Of a DNA stretch of 64,000 bases, positions 42,451-53,600 are shown piece after piece. The notes under the pieces are model-generated. The model was given only the letters and a program-made list of their open reading frames with translations. It ran no database searches and was not told the origin of the DNA. The stretch is from Lasiosphaeris hirsuta. Taxonomy: Eukaryota; Ascomycota; Sordariomycetes; Sordariales; Lasiosphaeriaceae. The position numbers and the translations under genes are program-made. Where the stretch lies: assembly GCA_030549175.1 (NCBI GenBank), contig JAUKUA010000005.1:682001-746000 (forward strand), in the 5' to 3' direction. Position 1 is the stretch's first letter. Each line of letters begins with the position of its first letter.

Positions 42451-43788
42451 GGGGTTGGGAATGTGCTTCATTGCGGGTTGAGGATTGGAACGGCCTGGGG
42501 GAGGGGAAGGAGAAACGAGACGGGGAAATTTGTTGAAATCGGCAAGAAAGAAAGGGAATGCGCAGATTCAGAAGCACATGGACCTTTCCGTGGCTGCAGC
42601 ATGGACTATCTCTGTTCGGATGGCACGATGACAAAGAGGGCTGGAGATAATCCATGAGAATACCCCACCCCACCACCCCCAGTTGGTGGTTGATCGAAAA
42701 AGTGACGAGATTCGGCCGGCGAGCCAGCTTTCGAGAGCCGAGGTTGCTTTGTTGTGCTTAGGGGTAGTAGAGGACAATGTTTGGCTGTAAAATTTAAGAT
42801 TCACTAATAACGGCTCTGTACATGAGGTACATTCATCCAAATGGCCTGGTGGCTTGCGCTGTGGTTGCATGGCATGGTTGTTGTTGTTGTTGCTGTTGAA
42901 AGAGCGACTGGATGAGCAAAGTCGGAGCGCCTGCCAAACCGTGGGATGGCCGATGTGACAAGGTTCTTGGTTCTGCCACCCCGCGATCCCCGGGCCATCT
43001 GCTCCTTCCCACTTTTGGATCCTTCATTTCACTCACTACCAGGGCCTCTTTAGGACAATTGCAATGACTTTGGAAATGCCCGCAATGCCTTGTCTGCACT
43101 CGTGAGCTAAAATCTCATGGCGGAGAAATAAGTTGGCACGCTTTGGCATCCAACGGTTTTCAAACGGCCGTGGCCTGAATCTAAACCCAATTGGACATTC
43201 TCTGCGTCTCTTCAAGGTGCGGCTCTGGTTGTGGGGTACAGCAAACTGCAGTTCGTCTAGTGTAGTGTCATCCATCGCCTGCCATCTCACGTATGTCATC
43301 ATTCAGGGGTAAAATTGCAATGTTCCCCTCCTCTTGGCGCATGGAATTTAAGATGGCACTCCCAAAACCTTTTCCGTACTCAGACAGTCAATGAACCTGA
43401 ATGCAACTTGCCCCGGGCGTTTCGACCACTGCGGAAGGTATGATGTCTCGTTCAGATCCTAGCGCACAACGGCAGTCTTGGCTGCCCACGATTTACCTCG
43501 ATTGCCGGCGGCGCAACCCTGCTCTGCTGGCATCGCACCTGCCGGTATGATCCTAGCTCGGCTGGGCACGACCAGAGGCGGTCGCGATACCAATTGGCAG
43601 TTGCAGCTTTGAGAAGGTGGTGGTGGGCAGTTGCAGTGCATGGCGTTGTGTCACCGTGTCGTCGTGTGGTCTCATTGCTCGCGACATGTACAAAATCTCC
43701 CGCCAGCGCAGCAATCTCGGGCCCAGCAATCAGCAGTCGCCGTTCTGTCTCTCCTTCTCCCGTGTGTTCCTCTGTAGCATCAATCAGG
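42451..43788. other. intergenic, promoter of M28 peptidase gene
   Basis: About 1.3 kb with a short (GTT)n tract near 42877-42894. ORFs are short and domain-free. The open frame upstream of the peptidase ATG is not needed, because the signal peptide begins at 43789. Confidence 0.5.
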
Positions 43789-45408
43789 ATGAAGACCACC
43801 ATCCATTCTCTCGTTACCGCTGCTCTGGCCCTGCCCGCCCTGACGGGTGCGACAAAATGTAAGCCGTTGGTCACACCTGAAAGGCTCCAAAAGCACATCT
43901 CGCTCGACAACCTCCTCGCCGGCTCCCAGAAACTGCAGGACCTCGCCAACGCCCATGGCGGCAACCGCGCCTTCGGGTCGGGTGGCCACAACGCCACCGT
44001 CGACTACCTCTACGACACGCTGAGCGCCCTCAACTACTACACCGTCACCAAGCAGCCCTTCACCGAGGTCTTCTCCCAGGGTAGTGCCACGCTTTCGGTC
44101 AATGGCGGGGAAATCAAGGCTGATACCATGACGTATACCCCCGGCGGCTCCTACTCGGGCTCCGTCGTCAAGGTCGACAACCTGGGCTGCACAGCCGCCG
44201 ACTTTCCCGCGGCAGTCACGGGCAAGGTCGCCCTGGTGTCCCGAGGCGAGTGCTCGTTTGCGCTCAAGTCGACCAACGCCAAGACGGCCGGCGCTGCGGG
44301 AGCGATTATCTACAATAACGTCGATGGCACTATTAGCGGCACTCTGGGCGCCCCCTTTGGCAGCTATGCCCCGACCGTGGGCATCACACAGGCGGAGGGC
44401 CTCAAGATTGTCGCCGCGCTCGAGGCGGGAGAGGTTACTGTCGACCTCGATATCGACGCGATCGTGGAGAGCCGGGTGAACTACAATGTCATTGCTGAGA
44501 CCAAGGGTGGGGACCACGACAATGTCCTGGTGCTGGGCGGGCACTCGGACTCGGTGGCCGCTGGGCCAGGGATCAAGTAAGTCTTTGTTAGCTTGATTGT
44601 GGCTCCGCTAGTGCTAATTCGACTACAGCGATGATGGTTCCGGTACCATTGGCGTTCTGAACGTGGCTGTTGCTCTGTCCAAGTTCAAGGTCAAGAACAC
44701 CATCCGCTTCGGCTTCTGGGGCGCCGAGGAGTTTGGCAAGCTTGGGTCGTACTTTTACGTCAAGTCGCTGAACGGCTCCGAGGCTGAGGTTGCCAAGATG
44801 AGGGCCTACCTCAACTTTGACATGGTATGTTTTGGTTCCATGTTTGTGTCCATACCAGTTGTGTGCTGGTGTGTGCTGACTGCCTCTAGATCGCAAGCCC
44901 CAACTATGTCTACGGCGTCTACGACGGAGATGGCAGCGCTTTCAACCTCTCGGGCCCTGCAGGCTCCGATGTTATCGAGAAGGACTTTGAAGAATTCTTC
45001 ATCACTAATGGGGAAGCCTCGGTGCCATCTGAGTTCAGCGGCCGATCTGATTACGCGGCATTTATTGAGAATGGCATCCCATCAGGTGGTTTGTTCACTG
45101 GTGCTGAGGTTCTCAAGACAGAAGCGGAGGCAGCACTTTTCGGAGGCGAGGCGGGAGTAGCATACGACATCAACTACCACAAGATTGGTGATGACATCAC
45201 CAATCTGAACCACGAGGCCTACCTGCTCAACACCATGGCCATTGCCAACTCGGTGGCCAAGTATGCCATCAGCTTCGACTCGCTGCCCCCTGTCAACCCG
45301 TTGCACAGGCGATGGTCGGCCGATCGTGCGCAGTTGCTGCAGAGGTCGCTGTCCCACCACGAGCATGGTCACAGCGGGCCCTGTGGTAGCGGTGGTGATG
45401 CCATCTAA
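43789..45408 (+). CDS. secreted M28 aminopeptidase with PA domain (LAP2/aminopeptidase Y type)
   Basis: Exons are 43789..44576, 44629..44824 and 44890..45408, giving 500 residues. A signal peptide (MKTTIHSLVTAALALPALTG) is followed by the M28 core. A PA domain is inserted ('GKVALVSRGECSFALKSTN', 'GAAGAIIYNNVDG'). The two-zinc site is complete: His in 'LVLGGHSDSV', bridging Asp in 'NDDGSGTIG', catalytic Glu-Glu in 'WGAEEFGKLGS', Asp in 'YLNFDMIASPNYVYG', and His in 'INYHKIGDDITN'. The enzyme removes N-terminal residues, often Leu, from extracellular peptides. Its C-terminal tail is His/Ser/Gly rich. Convergent with the NmrA-like gene, with only 73 bp between stops. Confidence 0.93.
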
Positions 45409-45481
45409 TACCTGAATGTGTGGTAGGTAGCATCCTTAAAGTAGCATCATGATCCTAATGTATAATACACGAGCATTGTTA

Positions 45482-46387
45482 TCAACCCCTCGCTTCCTCG
45501 TCTAGCCGGTCCTTGTGTTCTTTGAGATACGCTCCCAGGCTGGTCATCGGCATCCCTCGCTCGCAGTTCACCGTTCGTCCAAGACCCCACGCCGTCCCTA
45601 CTCCGGCGCCAAATACGTTCCGATACTTGACCATACCATCATCCGGGCTCTTTTCCAGCTGACCTCTCAGAGTTTGCATATCCCACACCTCGCGCCGAAA
45701 CCCTCCCCCATAAGCCCCTTCCACCAAGTCTGCCACCTGCCCATACGACACTGTATCTCCAGCGACGTAAACCACCCTCTCCTCCGTTGGGTGATACACC
45801 AGCTCCGCAACAATCCGTCCAATACCCTCCGGAGTAGTCACCGTCACCCTCGTCTCCCAGCCCCCCAACGCGCGCACCACTTTCTCCTTCAAATCCACAA
45901 CCCCGAACCCGGGCACGAACAAGAAACTCATAAACAGCCCCGTCGAAACTACCGTCCACTTTGTCGCACTCTGCCCCGCCAATTTCTCCCGCACGGCCAA
46001 CATCTCGTCGAACAAGTCCTGCGAGCTACCGGCCCCGATGGCGGGGTAGTCCAGCCCGAACTGCCAGGGGAAGTACCGCGGCACGCCGGCGGCAAGGACG
46101 GCAGCGGTCACACGGAGCTGGGTGCCGGGGGTGAGGCCCATGCCGGCAGCTTGGATTATGACGTCATATTTCCGGAAGGTGGCGGTGAGGTCCGGGAGTG
46201 GGGAGGCCATGAAGTCGCCCGGCTCGAGCGTGATGTCGGCTGCGAGGAGGGCGGCGTTGGTTGGGGAGGGGGTGGTATCGCGGCGGAGGATGGCGAGGGT
46301 GGAAGAGGGGTAGAGGGGGTGGGATTGCAGGGCGGTTTGGATTGCCGTGCCGAGTTCGCCGAGGCCGATTATGAGGATGGAGGGCAT
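45482..46387 (-). CDS. NmrA-like / isoflavone-reductase-like NAD(P)-binding protein
   Basis: An intronless gene of 301 residues. The start is taken as the ATG at 46387, because the dinucleotide-binding motif 'ILIIGLGELGTAI' (GxGxxG) then sits at residues 4-16. The open frame farther upstream has no ATG. Downstream come 'YDVIIQAAGMGLTPG', 'RVTAAVLAAGVPRYFPWQFG' and 'WTVVSTGLFMSFLF', all typical of atypical short-chain dehydrogenases of the NmrA/isoflavone reductase group. Such proteins are either reductases of aromatic metabolites or NADP sensors. No catalytic Lys motif was assigned, so the reaction is open. No secondary-metabolism cluster surrounds it. Confidence 0.85.
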   Translation of the reverse strand: MPSILIIGLGELGTAIQTALQSHPLYPSSTLAILRRDTTPSPTNAALLAADITLEPGDFMASPLPDLTATFRKYDVIIQAAGMGLTPGTQLRVTAAVLAAGVPRYFPWQFGLDYPAIGAGSSQDLFDEMLAVREKLAGQSATKWTVVSTGLFMSFLFVPGFGVVDLKEKVVRALGGWETRVTVTTPEGIGRIVAELVYHPTEERVVYVAGDTVSYGQVADLVEGAYGGGFRREVWDMQTLRGQLEKSPDDGMVKYRNVFGAGVGTAWGLGRTVNCERGMPMTSLGAYLKEHKDRLDEEARG

Positions 46388-47448
46388 TATGAGTGGGGAT
46401 GCTCGGGGTTGGTGTTTTGAGGTCAGGTGGCTTTTTTGGGTTGTCGTTGGGGAAGGGTTGTGAGAGAAACAGTGCGGTTCATTTATAGTGAGCTGGAGTC
46501 CAAAAGGGAAAGCGATTTTCCTTTTAGAAGTCACGCACCTTCGTCGTTGACGTTGGTGATAATCTGGCTGACAAATTGTCAGACTTTTTCAGTTGCGCTT
46601 CAAGCAATTGGCCGATGGAATGTGCCAAGACGTAAACAGTGCGACCATGGTCCGAATCAGCAAGTTCGGGAGCGGATATAACTCAATTTACTATGCCCGC
46701 TCCGAAGGTTGAATACGGATCGCTTGGTGGCGACTCGCAACGTCGACACTCGGGATTTTACCGTGGGTTATAACTACATACCTTTACCTAGCAGTCTTTG
46801 AACGGCATCACTTTTCAGAACGAGGAAGCGTCGTATTCCTTTCTTCAAGCCCCCATTCCTCACTCTATCACACTGCCTAATAAAGTGGTCAACACTGCTG
46901 GAAGGCACCAATGATGACGAACAACAGCACCCAATCAGAAGAACCAGGAGGGAAGTGGGGTTCTAGGGCACTTTCAAAAGTTTCTACTTTTGAAACCGTA
47001 TGAACTTTTCAAGCATTTTCAAAAAGTTTATAAACTTTTGTTTCTGCCCACACCCCCCCCGTCAGGAGCTGTTAGACAGGCTGCTTCTGGCACTCTATTT
47101 CCTCCCTAATAGAACTTTTGAAACTTTTACTCTCCATTTCCAGACGAATTGATTGAGATGCGCCCCCCGGACCTGACCCAGCGAAATGGGGAGCGCCAGG
47201 TGAGGCCTCAAAAAGTTTTAAATCGACAATAAAAAAGTTTCCATCATGGATGTCTTCTTGTTTGTGGCGAAGTATGGTAAGGATGAATCAAGCTTGTACA
47301 TTATTCCTACATAATACTACTGTGTCCGGCTCTCGTAGCTTTTAATCAGGTCGTCACGCTGCGTCGGAGGCGTGCGAAAAACTGCCATGCACGTGATCAA
47401 GAACCATTTCCCTTCATCCTTCCAAGAAAACTCCCCAATACTTCAACC
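46388..47448. other. intergenic with palindromic AAAGTTT-rich block
   Basis: It separates two divergent genes. About 46971-47240 holds a cluster of inverted repeats built from ACTTTTGAAA/TTTCAAAAGT (see repeat entry). No coding potential seen. Confidence 0.5.
46973..47040. repeat. cluster of short perfect inverted repeats
   Basis: TTTCAAAAGT (46973-46982) and ACTTTTGAAA (46987-46996) form a perfect 10-bp hairpin with a 4-nt loop. AAAAGTTT-AT-AAACTTTT (47023-47040) is a perfect 18-bp palindrome. The same words recur near 47112-47130 and 47209-47240. Confidence 0.7.
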
Positions 47449-48077
47449 ATGATAATCCCTGTGCCTGGAATCCTCACCACCACTACACCGTCATGGACTA
47501 CCACCCCTACCACTGCGGCTAGTATCCACGCTCATTACGCTGCCGACGTGAATCCTCCAGCCGTGTTACCAAGGATGGGCAACACAACCTCCGGCGGCGC
47601 CAACACGGTATCGTCCTTTGCTCAAGATACCATCTTTGGCGTCTTTTCCGTCGTTCTAGCGTGTGCCACATTGGTCGTCGCCGCCGTGCAGGTCATCCAC
47701 TTTCGAACTCACCGTGGATCCAAGCGTCGTGACCAGGACCGAGAGAATGAGGAGGGGCTCGCGGCTGCGGTGGTTGTTCCTCTCCGTGCTCTTGTTCTGC
47801 CTGGAGGTGCAAGTGTTACTTCCTTAACGTAAGTTCAAGTTGTTCTTCACACTTGGCTCAAAAATAATCGTTTCCCCCGAGTCATCTATCTCTCCATCAT
47901 CGAGCATCATCTGGAGTTCTTCAGCGCCAGCAGGGCTCCCCAACAGTCACTGACTGAGGATTCAGGGATGCCACATTGGTCATTGTGCCTAAGGCGGCCG
48001 CCTCGCAATCCGCGGCAGCTGCTAGGTTAGCAAAGCCCCTACGGATCGACTCGGGCATTGCCGTGGATGATTTGTAG
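47449..48077 (+). CDS. small single-pass membrane protein, hypothetical
   Basis: Proposed exons are 47449..47828 and 47966..48077 (137-bp intron, GTAAGT...TTCAG), giving 163 residues. Without the intron the ORF stops at 47832 after 127 residues. Spliced, it continues 'LTDATLVIVPKAAASQ' to a clean end '...IDSGIAVDDL'. The N-terminus is Thr/Pro-rich and possibly extracellular (NTT glycosylation site). One membrane helix follows ('FGVFSVVLACATLVVAAVQV'), then a basic juxtamembrane stretch and a cytosolic tail. The layout resembles small fungal membrane proteins of unknown role. It is convergent with the Clr5-ankyrin gene. I do not recognise the family. Confidence 0.6.
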
Positions 48078-48260
48078 GCGATGAGATAGATGGATGGTGT
48101 TTGGGCGAGTTGGATATGTTGGAATCTCATTGCATTTTCAGAAGTGCATGGCCAAAGGGGGGTTGGTAGTAAATAGCATCGTTCGGACGAATGTGATGCA
48201 GCAGCTGCAATTACCTACGATTTCTATGGCAAGGCTTCTACGGCATTCACTCGTCGGCAT

Positions 48261-50795
48261 CTAGCTAGATGTCACGGTCAAGTTGGCTTCCTTGGCGAGC
48301 AAGACGTTGATGATGCCGATATGGCTGGGTTTGTTCTCCTGCGAGGCCAGCAGCAGGGGGGTGGCGCCCTTCTTGTCCACGGCGTTGATGTCGGCGGGTG
48401 GCTTGGCGTCGAGGAGCATCTTGAGGACTGACAGATGTCCGTTTTGCGCAGCCTGGTGGATGGGATGCCGGTTCGCAGAGAGGGTGGACATTTGCTTGGC
48501 GCTGAGCTGCAGCAGACGGCGCACAATGTCGGCGCGGCCTTGCTGTGACGCGATCCACAGGGCCGTGGCCCCGTCCTTCTCGGCTGCATTGATATCGGCC
48601 TTGTTGTGCACCAGCAGGTTGAGGAAGGGCAGGTGGCCCTCCTGCGCGGCGATCATGAGGGCCGTCCAACCGTCCTCCTCCTTGGCGTCTATGTTGCACC
48701 CCTTTTCCAGGAGCAGCCTGGCAATCTCGGTGCGTCCCCCGTACGCCGCCGCGTGCAGCGCCGTCTTGCCCGACCGGCCTACGGCAAAGTTGACGTTGGC
48801 TTTATGCTCAGGTTTCAGCAGCAGCTCGACAATGTCGAGCTTGCCGGCGGCGCAGGCAAGCCAGAAGGGCGATGGCGTGTCGGTGTCGAAGCTGTCGTCC
48901 TCGGGCGTGGCCTTGGCGCCGGCGTCGATCAGGACCTTGACCGTCTCCAGGTTGCCGTTCTGCGCGGCCTGGTGCATTGGCTGCCGATTGCCCTCGTACG
49001 AGGCCACGTTGACCCGGGCCCCTTCTTTGGCAAGCAGCTCGACGATCTCGTGGTGGCCCTGCTGCGCGGCGCTCCAGAGAGGCGTCACGCCGGCGTTGTC
49101 GATCGGGTCCTCGCCCGCCCCCGCTTTGAGCAGCAGCTTGACGATGCTCAAGTGGCCGCCCTGAGCGGCCTGGTGGATGGGGCGGCGCCCGTCGATGGAT
49201 TCGACTTCCACATTGGCCGTTGGTTTCTTCTGCAGGATCAGCTCGACGATGTCGTGGTGACCCTGCTGTGCGGCGCTCCACAGCGGCGTCAGGCCGCCGC
49301 TGTCGACCGGGTCGTGCCTGGCCCCGTTCTCGAGAAGAAGCTCGACGACTCGAAAGTGGCCATTCTGCGCTGCCTGGTGCATTGGCGTCCGATCATCTTC
49401 CTCCTCGGCCGTATCGACGTTGACGCCGTGTGAGAGGAGGAGCTTGACAATGTTGAGGAAACCCCCCTGGGCCGCGATCCAGAGCGTCGTCAGCCCTTCC
49501 CCTGTTCGCAAGTGAACACAGTCCGGGTCCTTGCGAATATACATCTCGACGGCCTGGATGCAACCCGCCTGGATGGACTGGTGGATGGCTTGTCTGGACT
49601 TGGCAGTGCCCGACCGAGAGCGTCCGCGAGACGGGCCGATGATGTTGACTCGCTCCTCGCTCGGCGCGTTCGCCTTGTTATACGTGCTCGGCTGCTTGCT
49701 GCCGTTGTACGCATCGCTGAACCCAGCTCGAGGGCCGCCGCTCATGGGCGTCAGCCCCTGAAACTGCTGCTGGCCTGGTGCACCATATGTAGACTGAGGA
49801 TATGGATGTGAGTAGCCGAGGTGGTCATTGGGATAGGTAGTATTCCACTAGAGCACATGTTAATAATCTATTATTCTCGTATAAAAAAAACCCCCCCCCA
49901 AAAAAAAAAAACCGGACGATTCGCTGACTGACCGGGTAGTCACAATCCTGCGACCCGCCAAGGCCGCTATCGAATGCGCCAGGCGCAAACAGGGGCCCAG
50001 TTGTGGATGGGCCCCCTAGGTTCTGGTCAAAGGCCGGAGTCTGCCTGGTGGAATTGGCCCTCGCAGTGCTGCTATTGCGCCACATGCTGTATGCATTGGT
50101 GTATGCATTGACGAACTCGGCAAAGTCGGGACTCGGGTCAAGTGAATCGTTTTGTCCCCCGGCTGGTGTCATGGCGGCCATGGGTACTGGGGCATCTGAG
50201 TTCTGGGTGATAACCCCTTGCCGCAGACCAGTATCTGCGCTCACAAACTCGGAAACCTGTCTTGCTTCCTGACCGGCGACCCCATAAGACTGGCCGCCGG
50301 CAGGGTGTATCGACACTGATGATGGACCGGCCAGTGCCGGTGCCGGTCTTGGCGCTTGTTGAACCTCTGCTCATGACATAAGCTTGATCCAGTACGTGGT
50401 ACTTGTCTCGAGGCAATCACTTACCAGGATTCGGGCTGGCCGCGCGTTTTTCTCCTCTGGGCTCTCTCTCCCTCGCCTTGTTCTTCCGGAAGCCCCACTC
50501 ACGAACCTGGGCTTTGAACTGCTGCTGGCTGTAGGTCACGCTTGTCAGCATTATTGCCCTTATCTCGAGAGCTTTGTCGGGGACAATGGTGAACCTGCCT
50601 AGGAGAAAACCCATGCTGCTGAACCAAGTTTCTGAGCACATCATCAAGTGTAAGATCTTTCTCTATCCAGAGCGTCCGAATCGCCTCCTTGTGGCTTTCC
50701 CACGTCTCACTTGAGATCCTGGCTGCTCGGTCTCCCATCCCTCGCCGCGGCATCTGCGCCTGTCCAGTGATATCAGATGGGTTCAAGTTGTCCAT
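48261..50795 (-). CDS. Clr5-domain protein with about 13 ankyrin repeats
   Basis: Exons on the minus strand are 50795..50595, 50524..50425, 50366..49933 and 49847..48261, giving 773 residues. The Clr5 domain spans the first intron: 'SETWESHKEAIRTLWIEKDL', 'VLRNLVQQHGFSPRQ', 'QQFKAQVREWGFRKNKAR'. A disordered Gln/Pro linker leads to about 13 ankyrin repeats ending 'INVLLAKEANLTVTSS'. Clr5 is a short DNA-binding-like domain of fungal regulators, and ankyrins bind proteins, so a nuclear or signalling role is plausible (inference). The first intron uses a weak GTTCAC donor and a NAGNAG acceptor (CAGCAG), so the exact join may vary by one Gln. Intron 3 contains C10 and A-runs. Confidence 0.85.
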
Positions 50796-51780
50796 TTCTT
50801 TGCCTTCAAGTTCGCGCTAGCTAGCGTTCCATGACGATAATATGTGTACGGGCCGCGTGCAGTGACGGAACTGCTGACAACTTGGTCTTTCTCTCCGCCT
50901 TTGTATCCAGTCCCCCAATTTAAAACCTTTGGTGCCTAGAGGTACCTATGTAACTCCCCGAGACAAGACTCTCCCCGGGGCTGGAGCTGCTGCCCTATCG
51001 AGGCGTGGGGGTTTCAGGTTACACAGAGCCCGGTGCACAGAGCCCGGTGTGTTACACAAGGCCCCGCCCAACACGCACAGGTGTGTACGATGAGATCGGT
51101 TGAGATCGTCAAGTCATCCCCCATTTGATACTACTAGTATTTTTAATATTCATGCTTTGCCGCTGACTTCGCCTTCTTAGGTCCCGAGGCAGATGTTTCA
51201 AAAGTTTCTCTTCACCATTGGGCGCGAGAGAATGCGGACGGGTTGCCTCATTCCGGGAGTGGCAAAATGCTGTTGCTCGATCACAGCGTTTGGATGTTCA
51301 ACAATCTCATTGGATTTCGATGCTAGGCACACAGTAGATTTTGTCCTTGTGATTTCTGCACAGTTGTGCAGATTAAGGTAGTCACCGAGATTTGTTGGGG
51401 CGCCGGGTGCCATTGGCCGCACACTCCAAGATCGTTGTTGAGATTTCGGCCCAAGGCCGGTTTCCATCTGGGGGCGGCCTCCCGGAGCTTCAACAAGCTA
51501 TTTTTTATTTTATTTTATTTTATTTTTTATTTTTTTTACTTTTTACTTTTTACTTTTTACTTTTTACTTCTTACTTTTTACTTTTTACGTTTTTTGCAGA
51601 ATTTTATTTTTATCCCTCTTCCCACCACAAGTTTCAATCCCGGGCTATACCAGACAGACATCAGCTTCACCAAAACATCCTGCCTCAGCCCTCCCTCCCT
51701 CCCTCTCCCACCCCCCCACCACCCCCAGACACAGACAACCCATAGTCTTTTACCGAGCCCGGAACCGAGCCCAGATCAAA
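50796..51780. other. intergenic, divergent promoters, T-rich tandem repeat
   Basis: Between the Clr5-ankyrin gene and an AAA ATPase. The direct repeat 'CAGAGCCCGGTG' occurs twice near 51025-51048. A T-rich block lies at 51502-51592, listed separately. No gene seen. Confidence 0.5.
51502..51592 (+). repeat. TTTTA/TTTTTAC tandem repeat tract
   Basis: TATTT-type units pass into about eight copies of the 7-mer TTTTTAC, ending near 51588. The tract lies about 190 bp upstream of the AAA ATPase start, on the coding strand. Confidence 0.7.
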
Positions 51781-53239
51781 ATGGCCGAGATCCAGCACAT
51801 CTCGAGCTTCAAAGAATTGGGGCCCGCCCTAGCGGCCATGATCGAGCAGCAGATGCTGGAGCAAGCAATCGAGGCAAGCAAGACCGAGGCCCACGCCAAA
51901 GACACGGAGCACAGCTCAGACGCCGGACCTTCATCCGCAAAAGGAAAGAGAAAGGCAACCGACGACAACGGCGACGACGAACGCAAAACCAAGAAGGTTA
52001 CGGTGGCCTTTGGCATGAACGGGTCGGGCTCTTGCAGCCCAGGCGATGACGACGTGGGCAGTGTCGAGCATGACTTTGGCCAATGCGTTGCTCACCCCGG
52101 TAAGTAACGGATCATGAACGAAGAGAGCCCCTGATATTACAAGCAAGAACTAACTGGACTTGACCACGGGATCAGAGAACATCCGAGAGACGTTCAAAAA
52201 CGTCCATGCGAGTGCCGAGGTGATTGAGGCGCTGGACACCCTGACGCTGTCGATCAAAGACCCAGGAGCCTTCAAGTTCGGAATCCTCGCCAGCCGCCCG
52301 AGCCTCGGGGTGCTCCTGTACGGGCCGCCAGGCACGGGGAAGACACTGCTGGTCCGGGCCGTGGCCAAGCAGGCCAGCGCCAAGGTGATCGCGGTGTCGG
52401 GGGCCGACATCCGGTCCAAATACGTCGGGGTGGGCGAGCGGCGCATCAAGGGCCTGTTTGCGTTCGCGCGCAAGAACTTCCCGTCTATCATCTTCATCGA
52501 CGAGGCCGACTCGCTGTTCCGCTCGCGGTCGGGCGACAACAGCACGCGCGGCCACCTCAACGACATCACGCAGTTCCTCGCCGAGATGGAGGGCCTCACG
52601 TCCTCGCAGGGCGACAACATGCCCATGGTCATCGCGGCGACGAACAGGCCCTTCGACATGGACGAAGGCGTGCTCCGGCGCCTGGGTCGCCGCATCCGCA
52701 TCGACGTCCCCGACAGGACCGGCCGCCAGAGGATCCTCGACATCCACCTCGCCGGCGAGAAGCTGGACGCCGACCTCGACCTCTCCGAGGTGGCCGAGCA
52801 CACGCACGACTTCACCGGCTCCGATCTCCGCGACCTGGTCTGGGAGGCCGCCATCCAGGCCGTCCGGGAGATCCACTGGCTTCAGCACCCTGACCCAAAA
52901 CCGCCGAGCCAGGAGCACTGGGAAGCCGGCGGTGGTGCTATTCCCCCCTCCTCCGGCAGTGCTAGTAGCAAGAGCGGTGCGAGCCGGGTGCTCCGCAGGG
53001 AGCACTTTCTTCGCGCCAGGCAACTGATATCGCCGGCGCCCAAGGCAGACCTGGTCGCGCAGATTGCTGACTTCCACAAGAGGCACGGCAGCACCGGAGG
53101 GAGCAGGACGAGAGGAGGTGGGCGGGATCCCCGGGCCAGCGTCATCAACAAAGTCAACGGCATCAATAAGCACGGAGATGCCATTACGGGGCAGAATTCC
53201 GCCCCGTCCTCATCTTCGACAAGACCAACTCAGCTGTAG
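51781..53239 (+). CDS. AAA+ ATPase, classic single-module type
   Basis: Exons are 51781..52099 and 52176..53239 (76-bp intron), giving 460 residues. The N-terminal about 100 residues are charged and low-complexity, with a possible nuclear localisation patch ('KGKRKA'). The AAA module follows with Walker A 'LLYGPPGTGKT' (about 153-163), pore-loop-like 'SKYVGVGE', Walker B 'SIIFIDEADSLF' (about 210-221), sensor 1 'VIAATNRP' and arginine fingers in 'LRRLGRRIRIDVP'. The C-terminal lid contains 'FTGSDLRDLVWEAAIQAVRE'. The order and spacing match the meiotic-clade/Msp1-like AAA group and differ from the DUF7025 type at 21 kb. There is no membrane helix or MIT domain, so the substrate is unknown. 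The C-terminus is disordered and Ser/Gly rich. Confidence 0.88.
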
Positions 53240-53600
53240 ATAGTGTAGGTTGATGTGTACGCGAGATGCGGAGGCTTCGTCAAAGTCGCCGATGCGGTTC
53301 GTCGTGAAGAATAAGATACCAGCGTAATATTTCAAGACTCTGAGGAATGCTATATCCCAACGTAATTCACACACCTCCGTCAAGTCGTTCAAAGCCAATG
53401 TCCAGTTGGGTAGTATGATGGGGGCCTAACCGGCAGCCAAGCCGTTGCTTTAAAGTCTTGGGGAGATCGGGCTGTCAAGAACACGTCGGCTTCTTCGTCA
53501 AGTAGGAGAATGCAGCCCTATCGGTTCGCTGGCGCGAAAGTTTGTCTCCAGGGCAATCTCAACTTCGCCCGCCGTGGTTCATAGGTCGCCTAGAAGAGTC
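53210..53600 (-). pseudogene. remnant of a DUF7025-type AAA ATPase
   Basis: On the minus strand, 'VFLRVLEYYAGILFFTTNR'-like sequence is clear as 'AFLRVLKYYAGILFFTTN' then 'RIGDFDEASASRVHINLHY', the sensor-1 and arginine-finger region of fungal AAA proteins. Upstream, in other frames and with stops, are 'GEVEIALETNFR' and a Walker-B-like stretch (DEEADVFL-like sense interrupted). Walker A is not found. It overlaps the 3' end of the live AAA gene on the opposite strand. It resembles the 21-kb gene's subfamily more than its immediate neighbour. Confidence 0.65.

Noticed and set aside
48283..49433. Plus-strand ORFs of 293 and 275 codons
   Set aside because: Antisense shadows of the repetitive ankyrin exon.
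52172..53173. 333-codon minus-strand ORF
   Set aside because: Antisense of the GC-rich AAA exon.
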